Source: Rhizobium sp. FKL33 (lineage in GTDB: Bacteria > Pseudomonadota > Alphaproteobacteria > Rhizobiales > Rhizobiaceae). Taken from it: a stretch of 64,000 nt of DNA. This document shows, piece after piece, positions 17,675-26,062 of this stretch. The stretch lies in NCBI RefSeq assembly GCF_005222915.1, contig NZ_STFX01000006.1:124001-188000 (forward strand), in the 5' to 3' direction. The notes beneath the pieces were generated by a model, which saw only the letters and a list, made by a program, of their open reading frames with translations, was not told the origin of the DNA and did not search any database. Every line of letters starts with the position of its first letter. Within the stretch, counting starts at the first letter, position 1. A program made the position numbers and the translations under genes.

Positions 17675-19395
17675 GCCGCTTCGACGTCGTCGAAAAGTCG
17701 ATCGCCGATTTGCGTTTGGCTCTTGAGGCCGGGGCGGTGACGAGCGTGGAACTCGTCGAAGCCTATCTCGCCCGCATCAAGGCATATGACTCTCCGGGCA
17801 CGCCCACCGCGCTCAACGCCATTGTGGTGATGAACCCGGATGCGCTGACGGAAGCGGGAGCCTCCGACGCCCGCCGCAAGAAGGGCGACGTTCTCTCGCC
17901 GCTCGACGGCATCCCCTACACCGCCAAGGACAGCTATCTGGTGCGCGGGCTGACCGCCGCCGCCGGCAGCCCAGCCTTCGAACATCTCATCGCCCAGCGC
18001 GACGCCTTCACGATTGAACGCCTACGCGAAGCCGGCGCGATCTGTCTGGGGCTGACCAATATGCCGCCGATGGCCAATGGCGGCATGCAGCGCGGCGTGT
18101 ATGGACGCGCCGAAAGCCCCTACAATCCCGAATTGCTGACCAGCGCCTTCGCTTCGGGATCGTCAAATGGGTCAGGCACAGCGACATCAGCCTCTTTCGC
18201 AGCCTTCGGATTGGGGGAAGAGACCTGGTCAAGCGGCCGGGCTCCCGCCTCCTATAACGCGCTCTGCGCCTACACGCCCTCGCGCGGCGTCATCTCCGTG
18301 CGCGGCAACTGGCCGCTGGTGCCGACCATGGATGTCGTCGTGCCGCACACCCGCGACATGGCCGACATGCTCGAAATTCTCGATGTCATCGTCGTCGACG
18401 ATCCGGAAGAGCGCGGCGATTTCTGGCGCGCACAGCCCTGGATATCCCTGCCGGCCGCGTCAGCCCTCAGGCCGACAAGCTACCACACCCTTGCGCCTGC
18501 GGACGGACAAGCGGCTCGACAGGTCTTGGCCGGCAAGCGCTTCGGCGTGCCGCGCATGTATATCAATGAAGACCCGGAAGCCGGCTCCAATCCGGAAGGC
18601 GGCATCGGCGGCGCGACCGGCCGGCAGATCGAAACCCGCGCCTCGATCATCGACCTCTGGCGCCAGGCGAAACGCGATTTCGAAGCCGCGGGCGCCGAAG
18701 TCATCTTGGTCGATTTCCCCATGGTGACAAACTATGAGGCCGATCGTCCGGGCGCGCCGTCGATCTTCACGCGCGGTCTCGTCAGCCCGGATTTCCTGCA
18801 TTATGAAATCCACGATCTCTCAGCCTGGGGCTGGGAGGATTTCCTGCAGGCGAATGGCGATCCTGCCCTCAACAGCCTCGCGGATGTCGACGGAAGCCGC
18901 ATTTTCCCGCGTCCGCCCGGCGCGCTGCCGGATCGTTACACCGGCTTCTCCGACGACATCTCGCAATATCCGGCGCTTGCGCGCGCCCGGCCCTATCGCT
19001 CGCTAGAGGAGATCCCGACGCTCGAAGAAGGTCTTCAAGGCCTTGAAGAGACACGGCGACAGGATCTGGAGCTCTGGATGGATGAACTCGGGCTCGACGC
19101 GGTCATCTTCCCCGCCGTCGCCGATATCGGTCATGCCGACATGGATGTGAATCTCGAACACGCCGACCTTGGCTGGCGAAATGGCGTCTGGGTCGCCAAT
19201 GGCAATCTCGCCATTCGCCATCTCGGCATCCCCACCGTCACCGTGCCCATGGGAACCATGGAAGACACAGGCATGCCTATCGGTTTGACATTCGCCGGCC
19301 GCGCCTATGACGACAACAGGCTTCTGGCGCTCGCCGCCGCCTTCGAGAAAACCGGCCAACGCCGGACACCGCCGCCGCGCACGCCAGCGCTCTGA
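17671..19395 (+). CDS. Amidase-signature family hydrolase
   Basis: A 574-residue amidase-signature enzyme. The catalytic Lys86 lies in PLDGIPYTAKDS, the cis-Ser in SGSSNGSG (residues 162-169) and the nucleophile Ser188 in ETWSSGRAPAS. The glycine-serine motif departs from the usual GGSSGGS and the usual GTDTGGS block reads GEETWSS. It is longer than typical amidases (about 450-500), with an insert around residues 230-330. The start overlaps the agmatine deiminase stop by 4 bases, which points to the next pathway step, hydrolysis of N-carbamoylputrescine to putrescine, normally done by nitrilase-type AguB. That assignment is inference. Confidence 0.88.
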   Translation: MSRFDVVEKSIADLRLALEAGAVTSVELVEAYLARIKAYDSPGTPTALNAIVVMNPDALTEAGASDARRKKGDVLSPLDGIPYTAKDSYLVRGLTAAAGSPAFEHLIAQRDAFTIERLREAGAICLGLTNMPPMANGGMQRGVYGRAESPYNPELLTSAFASGSSNGSGTATSASFAAFGLGEETWSSGRAPASYNALCAYTPSRGVISVRGNWPLVPTMDVVVPHTRDMADMLEILDVIVVDDPEERGDFWRAQPWISLPAASALRPTSYHTLAPADGQAARQVLAGKRFGVPRMYINEDPEAGSNPEGGIGGATGRQIETRASIIDLWRQAKRDFEAAGAEVILVDFPMVTNYEADRPGAPSIFTRGLVSPDFLHYEIHDLSAWGWEDFLQANGDPALNSLADVDGSRIFPRPPGALPDRYTGFSDDISQYPALARARPYRSLEEIPTLEEGLQGLEETRRQDLELWMDELGLDAVIFPAVADIGHADMDVNLEHADLGWRNGVWVANGNLAIRHLGIPTVTVPMGTMEDTGMPIGLTFAGRAYDDNRLLALAAAFEKTGQRRTPPPRTPAL

Positions 19396-19410
19396 AGCGG
19401 ATACTTGAAG

Positions 19411-19458
19411 ACAAAAAGAGGCCGAACCGGACATTCCGGTTCGGCCTCTTCGCTTTTT
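19411..19458. terminator. Strong bidirectional terminator between convergent polyamine operons
   Basis: AAGAGGCCGAACCGG (19416-19430) and CCGGTTCGGCCTCTT (19436-19450) form a perfect 15-bp stem with a 5-base ACATT loop. An A-run (19413-19417) precedes it and a T-run (19454-19458) follows, so it works as an intrinsic terminator for both strands. It ends the amidase operon from the left and the aldehyde dehydrogenase operon from the right. Confidence 0.92.
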
Positions 19459-19461
19459 CGA

Positions 19462-20898
19462 TCAGTTCATCTGGGTCACGAAGCGGGTTTCCAGATAGGC
19501 CTCTGTCGCCTCGGAACCACCCTCGGTGCCATAGCCGGAATCCTTGATGCCGCCGAAGGGCACTTCCGGCAGCGCCAGCCCATTGTGATTGATGGTCAGC
19601 ATGCCGGCTTCCACCTGAGCCGCCAGCGCATGCGTCGTCTCGGTAGAGCGGGTGAAGGCGTAGGCTGCAAGGCCGAAAGGCAGGCGATTGGCCTCGACCA
19701 CGGCGTCCTCGAAGCTCGAAAAACGGTTGACGATCGCAAGCGGTCCGAAAGGCTCTTCGTTCATGACCCGCGCCGTGATCGGCACATCGGCGATGACGGT
19801 CGGCTCGAAGAAATAACCCTTGTTGCCGATGCGCTTGCCGCCGGTGACGATGCGCCCGCCCTGGGCGACTGCGTCCTGCAGCATCCCTTCGAGCGCCGGA
19901 ATGCGGCGTTCATTGGCGAGCGGGCCCATTCCCGAATTGGGATCGAGACCATTGCCGACGACGATCTTGCAAGCTGCTTCGGCAAAGCCTTCGAGGAACT
20001 GGTCGGCCACTGCGTCCTGCACGAGGAAACGGGTCGGCGCGACGCAGATCTGGCCGGCATTACGAAACTTCGACGGCGCGGAAACGGCGATCGCCTTCTC
20101 GATGTCGGCATCGTCGAAGACGAGCACGGGCGCATGGCCGCCAAGCTCCATCGTAGCCCGCTTCATGTGGGTCCCTGCCAAGGCCGCAAGCTGCTTTCCG
20201 ACCGGCGTGGAGCCGGTGAAGGAGATCTTGCGGATCACCGGATGAGCGGTGAGATATTCGGAGATCTCGGCGGGCGTGCCGTAAACGAGATTGATGACGC
20301 CAGCCGGCACGCCGGCGTCGGCGAATGCGCGGATCAGTTCGGCCGGCGAAGCCGGCGTCTCCTCGGGCGCCTTCACGATGATCGAGCAACCGGTGGCGAG
20401 CGCCGCCGAGAGCTTGCGGACGACCTGGTTGATCGGGAAGTTCCAGGGCGTGAACGCCGCCACGGGGCCGACCGGGACCTTGATCGCCATCTGCGCCACG
20501 CGTCCGGAGCGGGCCGGAATGATCTGGCCGTATGTGCGGCGCGCTTCCTCGGCGAACCAGTCGATGACATCGGCGCCGGCGAGGATTTCGCTCTTTGACT
20601 GGGCGAGCGGCTTGCCCTGTTCGCGCGTCATCATATAGGCGATCGCATCGACCCGCTCGCGGAGGAGATCGGCGGCCTTGCGCATGATCTTGGAGCGATC
20701 GTAAGCGGACACATCACGCCAGTGGCGAAAACCCTTGTCGGCGGCGGCGAGCGCGAGATCGAGATCGGCGCGGCGGGCATGGGCGATCTTGCCGATCGTC
20801 TCTTCAGTCGCGGGATCCACGACAGCAATTGTTTCGCCCGCGAGCGCATCGCGCCATTCGCCGTCGATGAAGAGTTTGACGTCGGGATAGTTCTGCAT
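19462..20898 (-). CDS. NAD(P)-dependent aldehyde dehydrogenase, succinate-semialdehyde type
   Basis: A 478-residue aldehyde dehydrogenase. Visible motifs are [24 protein letters not shown], the cofactor turn [10 protein letters not shown], the catalytic Glu in [16 protein letters not shown] and the catalytic Cys in [12 protein letters not shown]. Length and sequence resemble GabD-class succinate-semialdehyde dehydrogenases. It is last in the puu-type operon, 101 bases after the amidotransferase. It could alternatively perform the PuuC step (gamma-glutamyl-gamma-aminobutyraldehyde oxidation), because no other aldehyde dehydrogenase is present. Confidence 0.92.
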   Translation of the reverse strand: MQNYPDVKLFIDGEWRDALAGETIAVVDPATEETIGKIAHARRADLDLALAAADKGFRHWRDVSAYDRSKIMRKAADLLRERVDAIAYMMTREQGKPLAQSKSEILAGADVIDWFAEEARRTYGQIIPARSGRVAQMAIKVPVGPVAAFTPWNFPINQVVRKLSAALATGCSIIVKAPEETPASPAELIRAFADAGVPAGVINLVYGTPAEISEYLTAHPVIRKISFTGSTPVGKQLAALAGTHMKRATMELGGHAPVLVFDDADIEKAIAVSAPSKFRNAGQICVAPTRFLVQDAVADQFLEGFAEAACKIVVGNGLDPNSGMGPLANERRIPALEGMLQDAVAQGGRIVTGGKRIGNKGYFFEPTVIADVPITARVMNEEPFGPLAIVNRFSSFEDAVVEANRLPFGLAAYAFTRSTETTHALAAQVEAGMLTINHNGLALPEVPFGGIKDSGYGTEGGSEATEAYLETRFVTQMN

Positions 20899-20999
20899 AG
20901 GCTGCTCCTCTTCATGCGACGCGAGGCCGAAGCGATCGCGTCAAAGGGCGTCCGCTGGGAGGACCGGACGCGTGAGAGACTGTTTCAAGCCGCCGGAGA

Positions 21000-21677
21000 T
21001 CAACCTGCCTTCAAAAACGCCGTGATTTCGGCGCCTGTGCGGGCGCGGGCTATATCGGCGACATCAGAGGCGCCGGCCCAGGTCTTGATCTCGTCAGAAA
21101 GAGCCTGGCCGCGGGTCGCGACCAGTCCCCGGATGAAGTCTGCGGTGAATTCCGGGTGCGCCTGATAGGTAAGGGCGGAGTCGCCATATCTCAAGATCGC
21201 GAAGGGACAGCTTTCCGAACCGGCCAGGACTTCGGCTCCCTCGGGCAGTTTCAGAACCTGCTCCTTGTGCCAGGCGAGCAGGGTGCGATCCTCTGCGCCA
21301 TCCGGACCGCGATAGGCGCTCGCGCCGGCCACCCAGCCGCCGGGATTGGCGCCGACCTCGCCGCCGAGCGCCTTGGCGATGGCCTGATGGCCGAAACAGA
21401 TGCCGACCATCGGCCTGCCGGATGACTTGATCTCCTGGATCAGGTCCAAAAGCCTTCCGACCCAGGGATCGTCATCATTGACGGAAAAGCGCGAACCCGT
21501 GATCAGCCAGCCATCGGCGTCCGCGACACTTTCGGGGAAAACGTCATCGACGACGGGATAAACCGCGTATTCAAAGGTCTCTTCCCCTAGCAGACGCCGG
21601 AAGAAGAGATCGTAGTCGCCGAAGTCGGACCTCAGCTCATCCGGCGCGTGGCCGGTCTGGAGAATGCCGATCCGCAT
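21000..21677 (-). CDS. Class I glutamine amidotransferase (possible PuuD-like gamma-glutamyl hydrolase)
   Basis: A 225-residue GATase-1 domain protein with the nucleophile elbow VGICFGHQAIA (Cys94) and the YQAHPEF segment carrying the catalytic His and Glu. In GuaA-like proteins this domain releases ammonia from glutamine. In this operon, which also has gamma-glutamylputrescine synthetase and oxidase genes, hydrolysis of gamma-glutamyl-GABA (the PuuD role) is more likely, though the sequence is closer to GuaA-type amidotransferases than to PuuD. The ATG at 21677 begins MRIGILQTGHAPDEL; the frame is open to 21710. It lies 4 bases after the oxidase gene. Confidence 0.85.
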   Translation of the reverse strand: MRIGILQTGHAPDELRSDFGDYDLFFRRLLGEETFEYAVYPVVDDVFPESVADADGWLITGSRFSVNDDDPWVGRLLDLIQEIKSSGRPMVGICFGHQAIAKALGGEVGANPGGWVAGASAYRGPDGAEDRTLLAWHKEQVLKLPEGAEVLAGSESCPFAILRYGDSALTYQAHPEFTADFIRGLVATRGQALSDEIKTWAGASDVADIARARTGAEITAFLKAG

Positions 21678-21681
21678 GGTG

Positions 21682-22986
21682 TCACACGCCCAGCCGATCG
21701 CGCAGGCCATACCACCAGGCGCCGAGCGCCGTCAGCGGCACGCGGAACGCGCGGCCTCCGGGGAAAGGCAGGCTCGGCAGCGAGGCCCAGACGTCAAAAC
21801 GCTCCGCATGACCCGCCACCGCCTCGCCGAGGATCTTGCCGAGAAGATGGGTGGTGGTGACGCCATGGCCGCTGTCGCCATGGGAGAAATAGACGGTGTC
21901 CGACAGCTTGCCGACATGAGGAATGCGCGTCAGCGTCAGCGCAAAGTTGCCGCTCCAGGCATAGTCGATGCGCGTGTTGGCGAGTTCCGGGAAGGTCTTG
22001 ATCATGTTGGGGCGGATGATGCCGGTGAGATTGGCCGGGTCCTGACCGCCATAGCCGATGCCGCCGCCATAGAGCAGGCGGTTGTCATTGGTGCGCCGGT
22101 AGTAATCCAGCACGTAATTGGCGTCCTCGACGCAGTAATCAGCCGGTAGCAGGCGGTCGAGAAGCGCGGCATCGAGTTTCTCCGTGACCATGACCTGGCT
22201 CGACACCGGCATCATGCGCTCGGTGATCTTGGGCAGAAGATTGCCGAGATAGGCATTGCCGCAAACCAGCAGATAGCGGGATTCGACGCGGCCTTTCGCG
22301 GTCTTCACCACCGCGCGCTTGCCGCTGATATCGACGCTGACGGCGCGGGAATTCTCATAAATCCGGGCGCCGAAACTTTCTGCCGCGCGGGCCTCGCCCA
22401 GCACCAGGTTTAGCGGATGAATATGGCCGCCGCGGATGTCGATCATGCCGCCGATATAGCGCTCGCTTGAAACATAGCGGCCGACATCCGCCTTGGACAC
22501 CATCTCCATGCCGCCGATGCGGTAGCTTTCGCAGCTCTTCTTCACGGCTTCGAATTCGCGCATCTGCTTGGGGGTGAAGGCTGCGAAGAAGCCGCCCTCG
22601 CGCAGATCGCACTCGATGTCATGCTTCGCCACGCGCGCACGGATGATCTCGCCGCCCTCGCGCGACATGGAAGCAAGCTTGCGGGCGATCTCGGGGCCGA
22701 AGCGTCCCTCGATGGTTTCGAAATCGCGGCTATAACCGTTGACGATCTGGCCGCCATTGCGGCCCGAGGCGCCGAAGCCGATGCGCTCGCCTTCGAGAAT
22801 GACGACGCTGAAGCCTTTTTCGGTCAGTTCGAGCGCCGCGGAAACGCCCGTGAAGCCGGCGCCGATGATGCAGACATCGGCCTCAACCGCGCTTTCAAGC
22901 GCTGGGCGAACAGTCTTGTCATTGGCGGTGGCCGCATACCAGGAGGCGACATGGCCGGGATTCTGATGTGCTGTCGAGAGGGTCAT
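21682..22986 (-). CDS. puuB: FAD-dependent oxidoreductase, gamma-glutamylputrescine oxidase type
   Basis: A 434-residue DAO-family flavoprotein. The FAD site is ADVCIIGAGFTGVSAALELTEKGFSVVILEGERIGFGASGRNGGQ, with the ASGRNGGQ turn typical of PuuB and related amine oxidases. A C-terminal GGGIGYGGQ and HGDSGHGVTTTHLLG complete the FAD fold. It would oxidise gamma-glutamylputrescine to the aminobutyraldehyde. It is directly adjacent to the synthetase gene, with stop and start abutting. Confidence 0.9.
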   Translation of the reverse strand: MTLSTAHQNPGHVASWYAATANDKTVRPALESAVEADVCIIGAGFTGVSAALELTEKGFSVVILEGERIGFGASGRNGGQIVNGYSRDFETIEGRFGPEIARKLASMSREGGEIIRARVAKHDIECDLREGGFFAAFTPKQMREFEAVKKSCESYRIGGMEMVSKADVGRYVSSERYIGGMIDIRGGHIHPLNLVLGEARAAESFGARIYENSRAVSVDISGKRAVVKTAKGRVESRYLLVCGNAYLGNLLPKITERMMPVSSQVMVTEKLDAALLDRLLPADYCVEDANYVLDYYRRTNDNRLLYGGGIGYGGQDPANLTGIIRPNMIKTFPELANTRIDYAWSGNFALTLTRIPHVGKLSDTVYFSHGDSGHGVTTTHLLGKILGEAVAGHAERFDVWASLPSLPFPGGRAFRVPLTALGAWWYGLRDRLGV

Positions 22987-24345
22987 TCAAGCCGTCCTGA
23001 TGTAAGCGTCATATTCGACGTCGGTGACTCTGAGGGCGAATTCCTGCAATTCCTGTCGCTTGCAGGCGGCGTAAAGCTGGCGGAACTCGGGGCCGAAGGC
23101 CGCAAAGGCGAAACCGGAATCCGAGAAGCTCTGCACGGCGGCGTGCCAGCTGCGCTCCAATGGCTCGAGATCGGGGGAATGATAGTCGCCGGTCACCGGT
23201 CCGCCCGGATCGACGCGTTCGATCATGCCCATATAGGCCGCCTGCAAGATCATCGCGAGAACGAGATAGGGATTGGTGTCGGCGCCGGCGACGCGATGCT
23301 CGATGCGGGTTGCGGAACGGCCGGCGGTGATGACGCGAACAGCGGCCGACCTGTTATCGAGACCCCAGGAGGCATAGGTCGGCGCGTGTTCGCTCGGCGT
23401 CAGCCGGCGGAAGGAATTGGCGTGCGGCGCGAAGATCGCCGTGCTTTCCTGCATATACTTCAAGAGACCGCCGACCGAATGCATCAGCGCGTCCGACGGA
23501 CCCTTCTCGTCGGCATAGATGTTCACGCCCTGATCGTCGATCATCGAGAAATGCACATGCATGCCGCTGCCGGCCTGGGTGCCGTAGGGCTTGGCCATGA
23601 AGGTCGCGTCGAGCCCGTTCTTGCGCGCCACGCCCTTGACGATGCGCTTGAGCAGCACCGCATTGTCGGCGGCGCGCATGGCGTCGGGCAGGTGGTTGAG
23701 ATTGATCTCGTATTGGCCCGGGCCGTTCTCGCGCAGCGTGGTGTCGGCGGGCACGCCCTGTTCGCGGCAGACGGCGGCGATTTCGCTGAAGACGTCCTCG
23801 AAATCCTGCAACTCGGCGATCGACAGAACCTGGGTCTGGCCCGTATGCCAGCGACCTTCGCGGGTATTGGGCGGACGAACTGGATCGAGCGCCGAGCGAA
23901 CGGGATCGATAAGATAGAATTCAAGTTCGGTCGCCACGACGGGCCGCAGCTTCATGCGCTCGAAACGAGCCAGCACATTCTTCAGCACCTGTCGCGGATC
24001 GGCGTGGAACGGCTCGCCGGCGGCGTTCTGCATGCTGAGCATCACCTGGGCGGTCGGTCGCTTCAACCAGCCGACGCGGGCCAGCGTGCCCGGCACGGCG
24101 CGGCAGATGCCGTCGGGATCGCCGGTGCCTTCGGCCAGACCGGCTTCGTTGACGTCGCGGCCCCAGATATCCAGCGCATAGACCGAGCGCGGCATCGCCA
24201 TGCCCTTGACCAGCACTTCCACGGCGCGTTCGCGCGGAATCCATTTGCCCCTTGGCACGCCGTTCACGTCGATGACGAAGGCTTCCAGCACTTCGACATC
24301 GGGGTTCCTGTCGAGGAAATCGCGCGCTTCCTGTTCATCGATCAT
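22987..24345 (-). CDS. puuA: Glutamine synthetase family protein, gamma-glutamylputrescine synthetase type
   Basis: A 452-residue glutamine-synthetase-fold ligase that would couple glutamate and putrescine with ATP. Family blocks present are ATELEFYL, the GPGQYEINL segment, AKPYGTQAGSGMHVHFS (glutamate and ammonia site), the ASWGLDNRSAAVRV region and the RIEHRVAGADTNPYLVLA segment. The N-terminal EAFVIDVNGVPRGKWIPRE is typical of PuuA/GlnT-like enzymes rather than GlnA. It is the first gene of the puuA-puuB-amidotransferase-dehydrogenase operon, read from the divergent region with the GntR regulator. Confidence 0.92.
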   Translation of the reverse strand: MIDEQEARDFLDRNPDVEVLEAFVIDVNGVPRGKWIPRERAVEVLVKGMAMPRSVYALDIWGRDVNEAGLAEGTGDPDGICRAVPGTLARVGWLKRPTAQVMLSMQNAAGEPFHADPRQVLKNVLARFERMKLRPVVATELEFYLIDPVRSALDPVRPPNTREGRWHTGQTQVLSIAELQDFEDVFSEIAAVCREQGVPADTTLRENGPGQYEINLNHLPDAMRAADNAVLLKRIVKGVARKNGLDATFMAKPYGTQAGSGMHVHFSMIDDQGVNIYADEKGPSDALMHSVGGLLKYMQESTAIFAPHANSFRRLTPSEHAPTYASWGLDNRSAAVRVITAGRSATRIEHRVAGADTNPYLVLAMILQAAYMGMIERVDPGGPVTGDYHSPDLEPLERSWHAAVQSFSDSGFAFAAFGPEFRQLYAACKRQELQEFALRVTDVEYDAYIRTA

Positions 24346-24693
24346 GCGTCACCATATTTTCGGACACGGCGAATTGGGCGCGGATGCGCCGCGCGTTCGG
24401 GCCCGGATTGTCAAACCAGTGTGAAGAGAGGTGCGCCGGCGCAATGCCCACGCGGGATCTGTTTCAGAAAGTGGCCAGCGGCCCTTCATCGATCTTCATG
24501 CAGCAGCGCATCGAAGGCTCCCCGGCTGAATTTGATCATCAGCCCCTTAATATGATCATATTTTTATATGATCTGATCATATTTGTAAATCGGCAAAATT
24601 GCCTGCAAAGTGGTTTTCGCTGTGCTAAGGCGGATTCACCCGCCGAAAACGCGCAGGCGCCGCCGGTTTGAGGGGAAAAAGCAGGGTCGATCG
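24346..24693. promoter_or_regulatory. Divergent puuA/gntR control region with twin TGATC palindromes
   Basis: This 348-bp region is the longest gap in the window, and I see no convincing gene in it. It holds two adjacent palindromes: a perfect 14-mer AATATGATCATATT at 24549-24562, and ATATGATC-T-GATCATAT at 24566-24582 (8+1+8, perfect arms). Their centres are about 18.5 bases apart. A further TGATCA half lies near 24531-24537. These are the likely operators for the FCD-type GntR regulator encoded to the right. The rest is AT-richer non-coding sequence that would hold promoters for both directions. Confidence 0.65.
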
Positions 24694-25452
24694 ATGGACG
24701 CAAAGCAGGTCACGGTCATGGACGAACCGAAGCAGAAGGGCGAATCCACCAAGAAGTGGGTCTATCGCTCGCTGAGCCGCGCGATCATGTCGGGACGTTT
24801 TCCGCCCGGCCAACCGGTCACCATATCGGGTTTATCCGAAAGTCTTGGCGTCAGCACGATGCCGGTGCGCGGGGCGCTCGACCAGTTGATCGCCGACGGC
24901 GCGCTCGAATATCTCGACAACAGGCGCGTGCGCGTTCCCGATATCGGACCCGACAGGTTCGACGAGTTGATCGCGACCCGGATCGCGCTTGAAACGGTGG
25001 CCGCCGAGCGCGCCATGCATTTCATCGACTACATCAGGATCGAGCGATTGCTGCTGCTCGATGGCATGATCGACGAGGCCTATCAGGCCGGCGACATCGA
25101 GCTCGGCATCGAACGCAATTTCGCATTCCACCGCTGCATGTATGAGGTCAGGCCATCCTTCGTGCTGTTGCCGCTGATCGAATCCGTCTGGTTGCGGATG
25201 GGGCCCTTCATGCGCGAGGCGGTCGCCCATCTCGAACAGAGCTATCAGGTCGACCGGCATATGGAGGCGATTGAAGCAATCAAGCGCCGGGACGCGAACG
25301 CGCTCCGGGAGGCCATCACCGCCGACATCCAGGACGGCGCTGGACATGTCGGGCGTCAACGACTGCTCGATGTCGCCAAAGCCAAGATCGTCAATCCCGT
25401 CGCGGCGCTCAAGCAGCGTCCGCCTGAAGGCGGAGCCAAGCCGTCGGCGTGA
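24694..25452 (+). CDS. GntR-family regulator (FCD domain)
   Basis: A 252-residue GntR regulator. The winged helix (about residues 16-85) has VYRSLSRAIMSGRFPPGQPVTISGLSESLG and the recognition helix VSTMPVRGALDQLIADGALE. The C-terminal FCD domain has ERNFAFHRCMYEVR, carrying the metal-ligand His. I chose ATG 24694; an in-frame ATG at 24718 is also possible and the frame is open to 24610. It is divergent from the puu-type operon and probably represses it, with a polyamine or glutamylated intermediate as ligand. Its 3' end overlaps the converging AraC gene by 44 bases. Confidence 0.9.
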   Translation: MDAKQVTVMDEPKQKGESTKKWVYRSLSRAIMSGRFPPGQPVTISGLSESLGVSTMPVRGALDQLIADGALEYLDNRRVRVPDIGPDRFDELIATRIALETVAAERAMHFIDYIRIERLLLLDGMIDEAYQAGDIELGIERNFAFHRCMYEVRPSFVLLPLIESVWLRMGPFMREAVAHLEQSYQVDRHMEAIEAIKRRDANALREAITADIQDGAGHVGRQRLLDVAKAKIVNPVAALKQRPPEGGAKPSA

Positions 25453-25957
25453 CGCCGTTCATTCGCTTGAACAGCTTGCAGAAATGCGCCTGATCGGAAA
25501 ACCCGCAGGCGAGCGCCACCTGCGAAAAGCTCTCGACGCCTTGGCTGAGCATGCGCTTGGCGCGCTCCATTCGCTTCTGCAGCACATAGGCGTAGGGCGT
25601 CGTGCCGAATGTCGCGCGGAAGGCCCGGGTGAAATGGCTGACGCTCAATCCCGCCGACCGCGCCATCGCATCTGCGCTGAGGGCCCCGTCGAGATGGGCG
25701 TCGACATGGTCAAGCACACGCCGCCGCTGCCAGGCGGTCAACGGCCGTTCGGTCGGTTGAGCTGCTTCGACGCGGCGCAGCGCGCAGCCGGTGAGAATCT
25801 CCTGCGCATGGGCGACGCAACGGCGCGCCCGGGAGGGATCGAGCTCCAGGGTCAGTTCCGCTTCATCGAGCAGTTTTAGGAGGGCGCTCACGAGATCGGC
25901 GCTGGCGCTTCTAGCTGTAGGAGACCCGGCAAGGACGGAATCGATTGCGATGGGCAT
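25409..25957 (-). CDS. AraC-family regulator, short form
   Basis: A 182-residue protein whose C-terminal ~100 residues are an AraC double helix-turn-helix: LTAWQRRRVLDHVDAHLDGALSADAMARSAGLSVSHFTRAF, then SFSQVALACGFSDQAHFCKLFKRMNGVTPTAW. The N-terminal ~70 residues are a short helical stretch, much smaller than a cupin sensor. The start has GGAGG six bases upstream. The last 44 bases overlap, antisense, the coding end of the GntR gene. Target unknown. Confidence 0.88.
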   Translation of the reverse strand: MPIAIDSVLAGSPTARSASADLVSALLKLLDEAELTLELDPSRARRCVAHAQEILTGCALRRVEAAQPTERPLTAWQRRRVLDHVDAHLDGALSADAMARSAGLSVSHFTRAFRATFGTTPYAYVLQKRMERAKRMLSQGVESFSQVALACGFSDQAHFCKLFKRMNGVTPTAWLRLQADAA

Positions 25958-25970
25958 ATACGCCTCCTGT

Positions 25971-25992
25971 TCCGGAAAATCATGTCCGGAAA
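25971..25992. promoter_or_regulatory. Tandem TCCGGAAA repeats upstream of the short AraC gene
   Basis: TCCGGAAA occurs at 25971-25978 and 25985-25992, 14 bases apart, just upstream of the AraC start. Direct repeats are the usual AraC-family binding arrangement, but the spacing is short for two subunits. Confidence 0.25.
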
Positions 25993-26062
25993 CTACAAGG
26001 CTACCCGAAATGAAACGAGTTAAGCGCCGTAAAGTTTTGCAAACATCAGAGCGAGAACCAGA

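Noticed and set aside
22621-24555. A 644-codon plus-strand frame opposite the glutamine-synthetase-like gene
   Set aside because: Antisense to puuA and puuB, with no family features; it also runs through the regulatory palindromes.
24384-24671. A possible 95-codon ORF in the puuA/gntR gap
   Set aside because: It contains the palindromic operators, has no ribosome site or recognisable motif, and has poor codon use.
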